Shown: piece after piece, positions 52,321-62,209 of the stretch
Layout: each line of letters begins with the position of its first letter
Numbering within the stretch: position 1 is the first letter of the stretch
DNA from: an uncultured Desulfuromonadales bacterium
GTDB lineage: Bacteria > Desulfobacterota > Desulfuromonadia > Geobacterales > Pseudopelobacteraceae
Direction of reading: 5' to 3'
NCBI GenBank assembly: GCA_903868145.1
Contig: CAIPTY010000100.1
Coordinates: 1-64,000 of the forward strand
DNA: 64,000 nt
Position numbers and translations under genes: made by a program
The notes under the pieces: model-generated
The model's input: the letters and a program-made list of their open reading frames with translations, nothing else
Databases searched by the model: none
Told to the model about the DNA's origin: nothing

Positions 52321-54726
52321 ATGTCGCTCAAACGAATGTTTCTTGTGTTGGTTGTCCTGTTAACCAGTGGAGTTGCCTTCGCCGCCGGCGATTCGGATCT
52401 GAATATCCGGGCCGTCAAGCCGGGTGCAGCGGTGACGGTAGAGCAGGTCATCAAGGATGGCAAGCTGCTGGTAAGTGTTACCGATGCCGGGAAAAAACCC
52501 GTGTTCGGACTGGGCGCAGGTGATTTTTCCGTAACGCGGTCCGGGCGAACAGCACAGATAACCTCCGTACAACCGATGTCCGAGAACAAGGACGTGCCGC
52601 GACATATCGTCCTGGTCATGGACAACTCCTATTCGATGTATGAGCGCAAGGCCATCAAGGCGCTGCTTGCCGGTGTTAACGAACTGTTGAAGACCGTTCG
52701 ACCGATCGACGATGTGCGGATGGTCGTTTTCGACAACAAGAAGTCGGTCATCATGGGCGGACGTGAACTGCATGTGCAGACATTCGGTTCTAACGAGCCC
52801 GCCGGGCTGCACGACTTTGCAACAAAAGCCTACCAACTGGAGGGGCTGACCGGAGGAACCGTACTGTACGAAGCGCTTCTTGCCGGCCTTGATCTCATAA
52901 AGACGATGCCGGCAACCGAGCCCCGTTTCATGGTGGTATTTTCCGATGGTGAAGATCTTAACAGCGCCTTCAGCAAAGACGTCGTATTCAATGCGGCAAA
53001 ATCTCTCGAACGATTCAACGTCTACGCCATCGATTACATGGACAGGCCCGGAACCGACTCGTTTTTGACCAAATTTTCCAAAGATAACAGCGGTCAGATC
53101 TGGAAGGCCACGTCCGAGTCAAGCATTGTCTCCATCTTCCAGAGTGTTGCCTCCCAGATGCAGTATTACTACGTCGTCAGTTATCAGTTCCCCCCCACGG
53201 GCAATCTGGCGGTTGCTCCGGCCAGCCTGACGATCGATGAGGTGAGGGCGATGGATACCGATCTCCCTGCCCGGATCAATTCCTCAGTACTGACACTGCG
53301 TCCGACGGTCGATTCTGTCTACGGGATTGCGCGCTGGAAAGCTGTTGTCAGCAATAGCAGAGGGGTCGTGGCTGAACAAACAGGGCAAGGTACGCCTGCG
53401 GCTGAACTGAAAATACCGCTGCCGACCACGGATCTGCCAGCGCTTGCCCGCATCGGCGACCTTTCAGTGAAGATGGAACTGGAAGACCGCAATGGCCAGA
53501 ATCTGGTGTTGACCACCGCGCCGGTCAAGGTCAGGCTCGTGCAGACCCGTGCCGGCCTGACGGTCACACCTGCCAGCCTGACGATCGAAGAGATCAAAAC
53601 CATTGATGCCTCGCCGATGCTCGGCCATATCTACTTCGCCAAAGGGGCGGCCGAGATACTTCCCCAATATGTCCGCTTCACCGGACCGCCTGAAACAGCG
53701 GGCTTCGATGAACAGAAGTTCTCCGGCACGCTGGAAAAATACTATCAGGACCTGAACATAGTCGGCAACCGTCTGGCCACTAAACCCGAGGCCACCATTA
53801 CGCTGGTCGGCTGCAACGACAACGCCGCCAAAGAGAAGGGGAACAAAAAACTCTCAGCTCAGCGTGCCACGGCGGTTCGGGACTATCTGCAGACTGTCTG
53901 GAACATCGCACCCGAGCGGATGAAGCTGGAAACACGCAACCTGCCGGCCAAGCCGAGCTCCGTCCAGTTGAAGGAAGGCCAGGCCGAAAATCGCAGAGTT
54001 GAAATCACCTCAACTGATCCATCAATCCTTGCCCCGATCCGCAGCACCTATTTCACCACACGAATCGACACTTCACGCCTGACACTGAGGCCCGAGGTGG
54101 TCGCTCCAAACGGTGTTGCAAGCTGGAAGATCACAGCTGCAAACGCTTCGGGGACTCTGGCCGATCAGTCAGGAAAAGGTTCGCCTGCGCTTGAAATCCC
54201 GATTCAGCTGGCCGCCGGCGATCTCAAGGCGCTGGCCGCCGGGGGCGACATTGCGGTGAAGATGGAGGTGCTCGACGGCAAGGGTCAGAACATGGCGCTT
54301 TCGCCTCAACCGGTCAAGGTCAACTTCATCCGGACCAGTCAGAGACTCGCAGAAAAGCTTGATCTGCGGGTTCAGGAAAAGTATGCCCTGATCCTGTTCG
54401 ATTTCAACAAGGATACCATCGAAGCTCAAAACCAGGATATCGTCAACGGGATTGTAGCCCGCATCAAGCTTCTGCCCCAGGCAACCGTCAGTATCGTCGG
54501 TCACACCGACAACATAGGCAAGGAGGCGTACAACCTTAAACTCTCCGAGCGTCGGGCGCTGTCAGTTTACAAGATGCTGGCCGCGTCCTTTGGTGAGGCC
54601 CTCGGCGACCGTATCCGCTATTCCGGTGTCGGCCCGAACAATCCCCTGTTTGACAACCAGACTCCGGAGGCCCGCTCTTTCAACCGGACGGTGACCATTA
54701 CGCTGGAATATCTGAGCAAGGAATAG
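52321..54726 (+). CDS. Exported VWA protein with two OmpA-like modules
   Basis: The ATG at 52321 follows AAAGGAG. The 801-residue protein has a signal peptide (1-21), a von Willebrand A domain (about 93-300) with an intact MIDAS DNSYS at 101-105, and two copies of a module made of a beta domain (LTLRPTV...; LTLRPEV...) followed by an OmpA-like domain. The first OmpA copy (VGCNDNAAKEKGNK, RVEITS) is diverged; the second (VSIVGHTDNIGKEAYN, FNRTVTITL) is canonical. The beta domains share NGQN and KVKMELED-type strings, indicating internal duplication. It probably binds peptidoglycan and a partner via the VWA domain. Confidence 0.82.
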   Translation: MSLKRMFLVLVVLLTSGVAFAAGDSDLNIRAVKPGAAVTVEQVIKDGKLLVSVTDAGKKPVFGLGAGDFSVTRSGRTAQITSVQPMSENKDVPRHIVLVMDNSYSMYERKAIKALLAGVNELLKTVRPIDDVRMVVFDNKKSVIMGGRELHVQTFGSNEPAGLHDFATKAYQLEGLTGGTVLYEALLAGLDLIKTMPATEPRFMVVFSDGEDLNSAFSKDVVFNAAKSLERFNVYAIDYMDRPGTDSFLTKFSKDNSGQIWKATSESSIVSIFQSVASQMQYYYVVSYQFPPTGNLAVAPASLTIDEVRAMDTDLPARINSSVLTLRPTVDSVYGIARWKAVVSNSRGVVAEQTGQGTPAAELKIPLPTTDLPALARIGDLSVKMELEDRNGQNLVLTTAPVKVRLVQTRAGLTVTPASLTIEEIKTIDASPMLGHIYFAKGAAEILPQYVRFTGPPETAGFDEQKFSGTLEKYYQDLNIVGNRLATKPEATITLVGCNDNAAKEKGNKKLSAQRATAVRDYLQTVWNIAPERMKLETRNLPAKPSSVQLKEGQAENRRVEITSTDPSILAPIRSTYFTTRIDTSRLTLRPEVVAPNGVASWKITAANASGTLADQSGKGSPALEIPIQLAAGDLKALAAGGDIAVKMEVLDGKGQNMALSPQPVKVNFIRTSQRLAEKLDLRVQEKYALILFDFNKDTIEAQNQDIVNGIVARIKLLPQATVSIVGHTDNIGKEAYNLKLSERRALSVYKMLAASFGEALGDRIRYSGVGPNNPLFDNQTPEARSFNRTVTITLEYLSKE

Positions 54727-54799
54727 CCGCTGCCCCATCCGGCAGGTTGTGCCGGGTTGCTCTCAAATTGACTGGATTTTTTTCTGATAAGGAGTGGAG

Positions 54800-55996
54800 A
54801 TGAGATGCTTTGACAGGGCGGTGAGCAGAAGGTGTATCCCGGTTGCAGTTCTCATGGTCGCAAGCGTTGCCCTGATGTGCGGTTGCAGCACGAAAGAACC
54901 GGCCAAACCACCCATGGCTGCAACAGAGGTCGTAGCTGTTACGGTTGAGCCAAAAACCGTGCCGGCAACTTTTCCGTTTGTGGCCCAGATCCAGAGTTCC
55001 CATCAGGTGGATGTCATGTCCCCGGTCAGCGGTTTTCTGGAGAAGATAAGTTATAAGGAAGGTGATGCGGTTCGCAAGGGACAGGTGCTCTTCCAGATTG
55101 ACCGGAAGCCGTTCCAGGCCCAGGTGAATTCCGTCAAGGGTGAGCTGGAAAGCCGCAAAGCCCAGTTATGGACCGCCAAGGCATCCCTTGACCGGATACG
55201 CCCCCTGGCGGATCAGAATGCCGCCAGCAAGAGCGATCTGGATACCGCCATCGGAAACTTCAAGTCGGCAGAGGCCGGGCTCCAGCAGGCAAAGGCAAAT
55301 CTTGAGAAGGCCCAGCTTGATTTGAACTACACCACCATCAGGTCTGCGGTGAATGGTGTAGCCGGTCAATCCCTGATGCGGCAAGGGGCCTACATCGCTG
55401 CCGGCAGCTCCTCCGCCAAGCTTACCTATGTGGCAAAGCTTGATCCGGCATGGGTTGATTTCAGCGTATCCCAGAATGATCAGGATCGTCTGCATCAGGA
55501 GGTTCAAAAAGGTCAACTGCTTCCGCCAAAGGATAGCCGTTTCACGGTGGAACTGGAACTTGCCAACGGTGTCCGCTATCCCACGACCGGGGTGGTTAAT
55601 TTTGCTGATCCCTCCTTCAGCAAGGAGACCGGCACCTTTCTGGTGAGAGCGGTAATTTCCAACCCCAAGGGAGAATTGCGTCCCGGCATGTACGTGAAGG
55701 CACATCTGAAGGGCGCCCAGCGTCCCAACGCCTTGGTGGTGCCGCAGAAGGCGGTTCAGCAGAGCCCTAACGGTCACGTGGTTTTTCTCGTGGATAACAA
55801 GGGACTGGCCGAGGTCAGGCCGGTAACAGTCGGTGATTGGCTCGGCAATGACTGGATTATAAGCCAGGGGCTCAAGCCCGGAGACCGCATTATTGTGGAA
55901 GGATTCATGAAACTGGCTCCCGGTATGCCTGTCAAGGTGGTGCCGTCCGGCCAGGTCAAGCAGGCCCAGCCTCAACAGCCCGCAGCGGCGAAATAG
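54800..55996 (+). CDS. RND efflux periplasmic adaptor (membrane fusion lipoprotein)
   Basis: The ATG at 54800 follows AAGGAG. The 398-residue protein has a lipoprotein signal ending in LMCGC, a biotinyl-lipoyl domain split around a helical hairpin (FLEKISYKEGDAVRKGQVLFQID ... VNGVAGQSLMRQGAYI) and a C-terminal beta-barrel (RPGMYVKAHL; VVPQKAVQQ). It is AcrA/MexA-like and links the RND pump to the outer membrane channel. A small hairpin (CCGGCA/TGCCGG, about 54739-54755) separates it from the VWA gene. Confidence 0.92.
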   Translation: MRCFDRAVSRRCIPVAVLMVASVALMCGCSTKEPAKPPMAATEVVAVTVEPKTVPATFPFVAQIQSSHQVDVMSPVSGFLEKISYKEGDAVRKGQVLFQIDRKPFQAQVNSVKGELESRKAQLWTAKASLDRIRPLADQNAASKSDLDTAIGNFKSAEAGLQQAKANLEKAQLDLNYTTIRSAVNGVAGQSLMRQGAYIAAGSSSAKLTYVAKLDPAWVDFSVSQNDQDRLHQEVQKGQLLPPKDSRFTVELELANGVRYPTTGVVNFADPSFSKETGTFLVRAVISNPKGELRPGMYVKAHLKGAQRPNALVVPQKAVQQSPNGHVVFLVDNKGLAEVRPVTVGDWLGNDWIISQGLKPGDRIIVEGFMKLAPGMPVKVVPSGQVKQAQPQQPAAAK

Positions 55997-56005
55997 GGGA
56001 ATACC

Positions 56006-59000
56006 ATGGGAAGCTTCTTTATTGACCGCCCCGTATTTGCTGCTGTCATCGCCATCATCATAACCCTCGGGGGATTCATAGCGATGAAGGCCACGCCCAT
56101 CGCCCAGTATCCCGACATAGCCCCTCCTTCGGTTCAGGTCTCGGCCTCATATCCCGGCGCTACCTCCGAGGTAATCGCCAACACGGTGGCCGCCCCCCTT
56201 GAACAACAGATCAACGGCGTTGACGGAATGCTCTACATGACGTCGAGCAGTTCGTCATCCGGCAGCATGTCGCTTACCGTCACCTTTGGAGCGGGTACTG
56301 ATCCGGACATGGCCCAGGTCAATGTCCAGAACCGGGTTAACCAGGCCGTATCACTGCTTCCGGATGTGGTCAGTCGCCAGGGGGTCACGGTGACAAAAAA
56401 CTCCGGATCGTTCCTTATGGCCATCAGTATCACCTCCGTCGATGAACGCTACGATCCTTTGTACCTCGCCAACTACACCAACCTCTACATTCTCGATCTG
56501 ATAAAGCGTCTGCCCGGCGCCAATACCGCCAGCATGTTCCCCACGCCAGACCTGGCAATGCGGATCTGGCTTCAGCCTGACCAGATGGCGCAACTGGGCG
56601 TTACCACCCAGGACATCTCCACAGCCATACAGCAGCAGAACAAGGCATACGGCATCGGCTCCATCGGTCAGAACCCCGTTCCAGCGGGCACCCAGCAGTC
56701 TTTTGTGGTATCGACCAAAGGGATGCTGTCCAGTCCGGCCGAATTTGAAAACATCATCATCCGTGCCGCCAATCAGGGTTCGGCCATCGTTCGCCTGAAG
56801 GACGTGGCCAGGGCGGAACTGGCTGCCCGGGATTTCTCGATGACCGCCAAGGTCAACGGGAAAAAATCAGCCGTTATAATAGTGTATCAGCAGCCCGGCG
56901 CCAATGCCATCGAGACATCCAAACAGGTTCGTGATCTGCTCAAAAGCCTGAAGCCGAATTTCCCGGCCGGCATGGAGTACAAGGTCGTAATGGACACCAG
57001 CTCCTTTACCGAGGCCTCAATTGAGAAAGTGCTGCATACCTTCTTCGAGGCCGTGGTGCTGGTGGTACTGGTGGTCTTCCTGTTCCTGCAGAGCTTCCGG
57101 GCCACCCTGATCCCGATCCTGGCGGTTCCGATCGCTATCATCGGCACCTATATCGGCATCAAGCTTTTTGGCTTCTCAACCAACATGCTGACCCTGTTCG
57201 GAATGATCCTGGCTATCGGTCTGGTCGTTGACGACGCGATCATTGTTGTTGAAAACGTGGAGCACAACATGGCAACCCTCGGCATGAAGCCCATGGAGGC
57301 GGCCAAGAAAGCCATGGACGAGCTTACCGGGGCATTGATCGCCATCGTGCTGGTGCTGGGCTCGGTTTTTCTGCCGATAGCCTTTCTGGGGGGGATGACC
57401 GGGACCCTTTACAAACAGTTCGCGGTAACCATTGCCATCTCCATGGTGCTGTCAGGGGTAGTGGCCCTGAGCCTCTCACCGGCCATGGCGGCGCGTATCC
57501 TGAAACCGGCCCATGGCGAGAAGAAAGGATTCTTCAAATGGTTCGATAACGGTTTCGGCCGCCTGACCGACCTCTACGTTTCCGGTGTACGCTGGCTCCT
57601 TGGCCACAGGATCATCGGTATAGCTTTGTTTGCAGGACTGCTGGTGGCCGTGGCGGTTCTCTTCAAAGTAGTGCCCGGCAGCTTTGTGCCTGAAGAAGAT
57701 CAGGGCTTTGTGTTTGTGGGCAGCTTCCTGCCTGATGCCGCCAGTCTGGAACGCACCAGCCAGGTGAGCAGTCAGATGTTGCCGATTCTTCGCTCGAACC
57801 CGGCCATTGACGACATCACCCAGATTGACGGCTACAGCCTTTTGGACGGTACCGTTAAGAATAATGCAGCTCTGGCGTTCATCGCATTGAAGCCCTACGA
57901 TCAGCGTAAAGAGCCCCAGGCAAGCGCCTTCAAGGTGGTGCAGGATCAGGGGCGTAAACTTTCAGCGATCAAGGCCGGGATGGTATTCCCGATCAATCCC
58001 CCTTCGATTCCCGGCCTGGGCAGCACCGGCGGCTTTGAGTTCTACATTCAGAACAAGGGGAGTGCCACCCCTCAGGAACTGGAGAAGATTACCAAGGCCT
58101 TCATCGCTGAGACCAGAAAGCGCAAGGAACTGGCCGGCGTCTCGACCACCTTCTCGGCCAGCCAGCAGCAACTCTATCTGGAGGTCGACCGTTCGCGGGC
58201 CGAACTGCTCGGAGTGCCTGTCTCCACGGTATTCGATACCCTCCAGTCCTATTTCGGTTCGGCATTTGTCGGACAGTTTGTTCAGTACGGCCGGATCTGG
58301 CAAGTGGTCATGCAGTCTCAGGGATCATACCGCGATAAGCCGGAAAATCTGACCCAGGTCTATGTACGCTCCACCGGTGGGGCCATGATCCCGCTTTCGG
58401 CGATGGCGACCATCAAATACATTGCCGGTCCCGGCATTTTGCCGCGATTTAACGGTTTTCCCGCCTCCAAACTGAGCGGTAATCAGGCGCCGGGGTACAG
58501 TTCCGGTCAGGCTATCGCAACCATGGAAGAGATCGCCAAAAAGGTGCTGCCTGACGGCTACGGCTATTCATGGGCCGGGCAGGCTTTCGAGGAAAAGAAA
58601 TCGGGGAGCACTTCCACCATTGCATTTGCCCTGGGGCTTATCATGGTATTCCTGATCCTGGCGGCTCAGTACGAAAAATGGTCCCTGCCGATCGGTGTAG
58701 TCATGTCCGTACCATTCGCAGTCTGCGGTGCGCTGCTCATGACCTGGAGCCGCGGACTGGAAAATGATGTTTATTTTCAGGTGGGTCTGGTGACCCTGGT
58801 GGGGCTTTCAGCCAAGAATGCCATTCTCATTATCGAGTTTGCCGCAGAAAACCTGCGAAAAGGCATGTCCCCGTCTGAGGCGGCTATAGAAGCCGCCCGT
58901 CTGAGGCTCAGACCTATTGCCATGACCTCTCTGGCCTTCATCCTGGGGTGCGTTCCCATGGCAATCGCCACCGGCGCCGGCGCCAACAGCCTGCGCGCCA

Positions 59001-59161
59001 TCGGAACCGGTGTTATCGGCGGTATGCTGGCTTCCACACTGGTCGCATCCTTTTTTGTGCCGCTCTTCTTCGTGCTTCTGGAAGAGGGAAGCAGCATTTT
59101 CAGTAAAAAGCGGAAACCGGCGGCGGTAACCTCGGGCGAAGAAGGAGAAACCCATGCGTAA
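56006..59161 (+). CDS. RND efflux pump, HAE1 (AcrB) family
   Basis: The 1051-residue inner-membrane pump has 12 spans and two periplasmic loops. The proton-relay Asp pair is in AIGLVVDDAIIVVENVEHNM (about 408-409), and the N-terminus MGSFFIDRPVFAAVIAIIITLGG is typical. Likely substrates are hydrophobic drugs, solvents or dyes. It is 9 bases after the adaptor gene. No TetR or two-component regulator is adjacent. Confidence 0.95.
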   Translation: MGSFFIDRPVFAAVIAIIITLGGFIAMKATPIAQYPDIAPPSVQVSASYPGATSEVIANTVAAPLEQQINGVDGMLYMTSSSSSSGSMSLTVTFGAGTDPDMAQVNVQNRVNQAVSLLPDVVSRQGVTVTKNSGSFLMAISITSVDERYDPLYLANYTNLYILDLIKRLPGANTASMFPTPDLAMRIWLQPDQMAQLGVTTQDISTAIQQQNKAYGIGSIGQNPVPAGTQQSFVVSTKGMLSSPAEFENIIIRAANQGSAIVRLKDVARAELAARDFSMTAKVNGKKSAVIIVYQQPGANAIETSKQVRDLLKSLKPNFPAGMEYKVVMDTSSFTEASIEKVLHTFFEAVVLVVLVVFLFLQSFRATLIPILAVPIAIIGTYIGIKLFGFSTNMLTLFGMILAIGLVVDDAIIVVENVEHNMATLGMKPMEAAKKAMDELTGALIAIVLVLGSVFLPIAFLGGMTGTLYKQFAVTIAISMVLSGVVALSLSPAMAARILKPAHGEKKGFFKWFDNGFGRLTDLYVSGVRWLLGHRIIGIALFAGLLVAVAVLFKVVPGSFVPEEDQGFVFVGSFLPDAASLERTSQVSSQMLPILRSNPAIDDITQIDGYSLLDGTVKNNAALAFIALKPYDQRKEPQASAFKVVQDQGRKLSAIKAGMVFPINPPSIPGLGSTGGFEFYIQNKGSATPQELEKITKAFIAETRKRKELAGVSTTFSASQQQLYLEVDRSRAELLGVPVSTVFDTLQSYFGSAFVGQFVQYGRIWQVVMQSQGSYRDKPENLTQVYVRSTGGAMIPLSAMATIKYIAGPGILPRFNGFPASKLSGNQAPGYSSGQAIATMEEIAKKVLPDGYGYSWAGQAFEEKKSGSTSTIAFALGLIMVFLILAAQYEKWSLPIGVVMSVPFAVCGALLMTWSRGLENDVYFQVGLVTLVGLSAKNAILIIEFAAENLRKGMSPSEAAIEAARLRLRPIAMTSLAFILGCVPMAIATGAGANSLRAIGTGVIGGMLASTLVASFFVPLFFVLLEEGSSIFSKKRKPAAVTSGEEGETHA

Positions 59162-60524
59162 CCTTATGATTCTCCTGATGGCACTCAGTCTGACGGCATG
59201 CTCCATCGGCCCCGATTATGTCAGGCCGGAGACGGCGAAACACGAGGCCTGGCGGGCGCAGTATCAGGCTGCCGAAGGGGTGATCGATTCTGCCTGGTGG
59301 AAGCAGTTCGGCGATTCAGAACTGGATCGACTGGTACAGAGCGCTCTCCGGGAAAACCTCGACATCAAAATCGCCGCTGCGCGTGTTGACCAGTATCTGG
59401 GGGCTCTTAACAGTACCCGATCCCAGTACTTCCCGCAGATCAGTTCCAACCTCAACGGAGGAGGGGGGCGTCAGAGCGGCGTCAACAGCGAGTCCTACTC
59501 GGCAACACTCAATGCGTCGTGGGAGCTCGATCTGTGGGGTAAGGTCAGGCGATCATCGGAAGCGGCCAATGCCCAGCTTCTGGGAAGCGAAGCGGGAAGG
59601 CGGGGGGCTCTGTTGTCGCTGGTGAGCAGTGTGGCGACCGGCTACATCACTCTGAGAGCATATGACCGGAAGCTTGAGATTGCCCGGGAAACCTCAAAGG
59701 CCTATAGCGACAGCCTGAATCTCTTCAAGCTCCGCTTCAGGTACGGCACCGTTTCACAGCTACAGGTAAGTCAGGCCGAATCCGAGTACGAGAAGGCTCA
59801 TCAGTCCGAGATCAGTCTCGAATCGTCGATCAGCCAGCAGGAAAACCTTCTGTCAATACTGCTTGGCCAGGCTCCCGGGCCGATTGCGCGCGGCAAGAGC
59901 CTGGAACAGTTGACCCCCCCCGCCATTCCGGCCGGATTGCCATCGAAGCTGCTGGAGCGGCGCCCCGACATCATCCAGGCAGAGCAGACCCTGGTGGCCG
60001 CAAACGCCCAGATCGGTGTGGCCAAAGCCGCCTATTTTCCTGCAATATCACTGACCGCCGCACTGGGTGTTGCCAGTCAGGATCTGGGCAAACTGTTTGC
60101 CGCAGGCACCGGCATCTGGTCATTGGCCGGCACTGCCGCCACACCGATATTGACCTTCGGGTCATTATCCGGCAAGGTGAAACAGGCGGAGGCGCAACAG
60201 CAGCAGGCGCTGTTCCAGTATCAGCAGGCTGTGCTGAATTCATTCCGGGAAGTTGATGATGCGCTGGTCAAGACAACAAAGGGTCGCGAGCAGGTTGCAT
60301 CGCAGCGGGCTCAGGTCAAGGCCCTGCAGGATTACTCCCGTCTGGCCAGGCTCCAGTTTGAGGCTGGAACCGCCAATTACCTCCAGGTGCTGGACGCAGA
60401 CCGCTCGCTGTTTTCCGGCCAGCTGGATCTTGTCCAGGGGCAGGTAGATACACTCAACGCTATTGTTTCAGTCTACAAGACCATGGGTGGCGGGTGGATT
60501 GATGTGGCGGGGAGTATGAAATAA
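59154..60524 (+). CDS. Outer membrane efflux lipoprotein (NodT/OprM family)
   Basis: The 456-residue TolC-like channel begins with a lipoprotein signal ending in ALSLTAC (Cys16). It has two repeats with the long helical hairpins, and the family strings SIGPDYVRPE, LNASWELDLWGKVRRSSEAA, RRPDIIQAEQTLVAANAQIGVAKAAYFP and AGTANYLQVLDADRSLF. It overlaps the pump gene by 8 bases, so the adaptor-pump-channel set is one operon. Confidence 0.93.
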   Translation: MRNLMILLMALSLTACSIGPDYVRPETAKHEAWRAQYQAAEGVIDSAWWKQFGDSELDRLVQSALRENLDIKIAAARVDQYLGALNSTRSQYFPQISSNLNGGGGRQSGVNSESYSATLNASWELDLWGKVRRSSEAANAQLLGSEAGRRGALLSLVSSVATGYITLRAYDRKLEIARETSKAYSDSLNLFKLRFRYGTVSQLQVSQAESEYEKAHQSEISLESSISQQENLLSILLGQAPGPIARGKSLEQLTPPAIPAGLPSKLLERRPDIIQAEQTLVAANAQIGVAKAAYFPAISLTAALGVASQDLGKLFAAGTGIWSLAGTAATPILTFGSLSGKVKQAEAQQQQALFQYQQAVLNSFREVDDALVKTTKGREQVASQRAQVKALQDYSRLARLQFEAGTANYLQVLDADRSLFSGQLDLVQGQVDTLNAIVSVYKTMGGGWIDVAGSMK

Positions 60525-60531
60525 AGGATTG

Positions 60532-61368
60532 CTAAACGAACAACCCAGACCGGGATGCAGGGATGATCCCGGATTTTTCCGCTCGCAGCAGCAGCTCTGA
60601 AACAGCCCGTTCCCCCTCTTCACCCAGCTCCGTCGAAAAGTCATTCACATACAGCGCAATGTGGGCGGCGCAGACATCCTCGCTGATCTCCTGGGCATGT
60701 TCACGGATGTAGTGGACGGCTTCAACAGGGTGGGTGCGGGCATATTCCACTCCGCTGCGCAATGCGCGTTCGATGGCTGAAATCGTATCCATCCTCAGCG
60801 AGCGGCGTGCCACAATCCCCCCCAACGGGATAGGCAGTCCTGTCTCAGCCTCCCACCACTCTCCCAGATCAACCAGCTTGTGCAGGCCGAAACCCTGGTA
60901 GGTGAAGCGCGATTCGTGGATGATCAGCCCGGCGTCGGCCTGTCCGGTCAGAACAGCATCCATGATCTCGTTAAAGGGCATGACCAGAAAGTTATCCAGG
61001 GTCGGATCGAAGAGCCGCAGCAGCAGCTTGGCCGTGGTGTAGCGCCCCGGCACGGCGATGGTTCTGCCCCGCAGGTCGGCGGGATCAATCCGGTCTGCAG
61101 CAACCAGCAATGGCCCGCAGCCCCGGCCCAACGCGCTGCCGGAGCGCAGCAGGGCATACTCGTCGCGGATATGTCCCAGAGCGTGATAGGATACCTTGCT
61201 GACATCAAGCTCGCCCTTCAGCGCCAATTGATTTAGAGTTTCAACGTCTTCCAGTCTCTCCTGATACCGGAGGCCGGCAGTATCCACCAAGCCATGCACC
61301 AGCGGATAGAACATGAACGTGTCGTTGGGGCAGGGGGAGAAACCTAAGGTCAATTCAGGGGACACCAT
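60532..61368 (-). CDS. mqnD: 1,4-dihydroxy-6-naphthoate synthase MqnD
   Basis: The 278-residue periplasmic-binding-protein-fold enzyme converts cyclic dehypoxanthinyl futalosine to 1,4-dihydroxy-6-naphthoate in menaquinone synthesis. The signature LTLGFSPCPNDTFMFYPLV (about 6-24) and catalytic His in GLIIHESRFTYQ (about 150) fit MqnD rather than MqnA. Its ATG and first five codons (MVSPEL) lie inside REP copy A, and its ribosome binding site AAAGGAT overlaps the RAYT stop, so the repeat forms its translation start. It is convergent with the efflux operon. Confidence 0.9.
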   Translation of the reverse strand: MVSPELTLGFSPCPNDTFMFYPLVHGLVDTAGLRYQERLEDVETLNQLALKGELDVSKVSYHALGHIRDEYALLRSGSALGRGCGPLLVAADRIDPADLRGRTIAVPGRYTTAKLLLRLFDPTLDNFLVMPFNEIMDAVLTGQADAGLIIHESRFTYQGFGLHKLVDLGEWWEAETGLPIPLGGIVARRSLRMDTISAIERALRSGVEYARTHPVEAVHYIREHAQEISEDVCAAHIALYVNDFSTELGEEGERAVSELLLRAEKSGIIPASRSGLFV

Positions 61369-61378
61369 ACTTATTTAT
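61354..61378 (-). repeat. REP-like sequence copy A (at mqnD start / RAYT stop)
   Basis: On the minus strand the copy reads AATAAGTATGGTGTCCCC then TGAATT. It shares 22 identical bases with copy B (62074-62098) in opposite orientation. It contains the mqnD start codon and the end of the RAYT gene. Confidence 0.8.
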
Positions 61379-62033
61379 CCTTTCCTTTTGGTCCCGGCTT
61401 CCTCTTTTTCAACGGGCGATCAAGAGCTGATTCAAGTCGCTCGACATAATCCACGGAACCTAGGGGGCGGCCGGTCCGCTCATGTTTGCGGATATTCTCG
61501 GACAGCACATTGTCAGGTGCCTCGGCAAGAAACAGTTGCCAGTCTCCGGCCATCTCCAGAAGCGGTGCAACGGTGACAAGACCATCATCCGCAGCCGCCA
61601 GATGGGCGCGGGCACTGCACCAGGGCCACTCCGATGCCTTTGTGACCAGTCCGGCACGTACCGGGTTCAACTCGACATAGCGGGCTGCTGCCAGTAGATA
61701 CGTCTCGTCCATCGGGAACGAGGCAAAACGCCCCTGCCAGAGATGGCCGCGCCAGTTTTCGCGGAAGTTGATCATGCGGCTGTAGCGGCGGTGCGTCTCG
61801 CCGATGGCCCGGTGTAGCGAGTCGTCGCGTTCCGGTACGACGACCAGGTGCACATGGTTTGGCATCAGGCAGTACGCCCACACGGCAACGCCGCATTTTC
61901 TGCACCACTCGTCCATTAGCGCGAGGTAGGCGCGGTAGTCGTCGTCGCTGAAAAAGGTCGGCATCCTGCGGTTGCCGCGCTGGGTAACGTGGTGCGGGAT
62001 TCCGGCTGCTATGACACGGGCAATACGGGGCAT
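61371..62033 (-). mobile_element. REP-associated tyrosine transposase (RAYT, Y1/TnpA_REP family)
   Basis: The 220-residue single-strand DNA nuclease has the HUH motif in LMPNHVHLVV (His60, His62) and the catalytic Tyr in HRRYSRMIN (Tyr84). RAYTs are domesticated relatives of IS200/IS605 transposases that act on REP sequences. The gene has inverted copies of a 25-base repeat at both ends (A and B) and no strong ribosome binding site. The C-terminus is Lys/Pro/Gly-rich. mqnD follows 2 bases after the stop. Confidence 0.9.
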
Positions 62034-62073
62034 GGGGAGAGAGTAGGATTGAGGCAGGTTAAAGTCAAGTGGT

Positions 62074-62098
62074 AATTAAGTATGGTGTCCCCTGAATT
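62074..62098 (+). repeat. REP-like sequence copy B
   Basis: AATTAAGTATGGTGTCCCC then TGAATT on the plus strand, upstream of the RAYT start. Inverted relative to copies A and C. Confidence 0.8.
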
Positions 62099-62209
62099 TT
62101 TCCTAAATTCTTCTGAGGTTATTGGTGCAGCACAAAAAGCTATAGACAAGCTTTAATTTATCGAGTATCTTCTACTTACAGGGTATTCTACAAGAAGTCG
62201 GGGCTAGTT

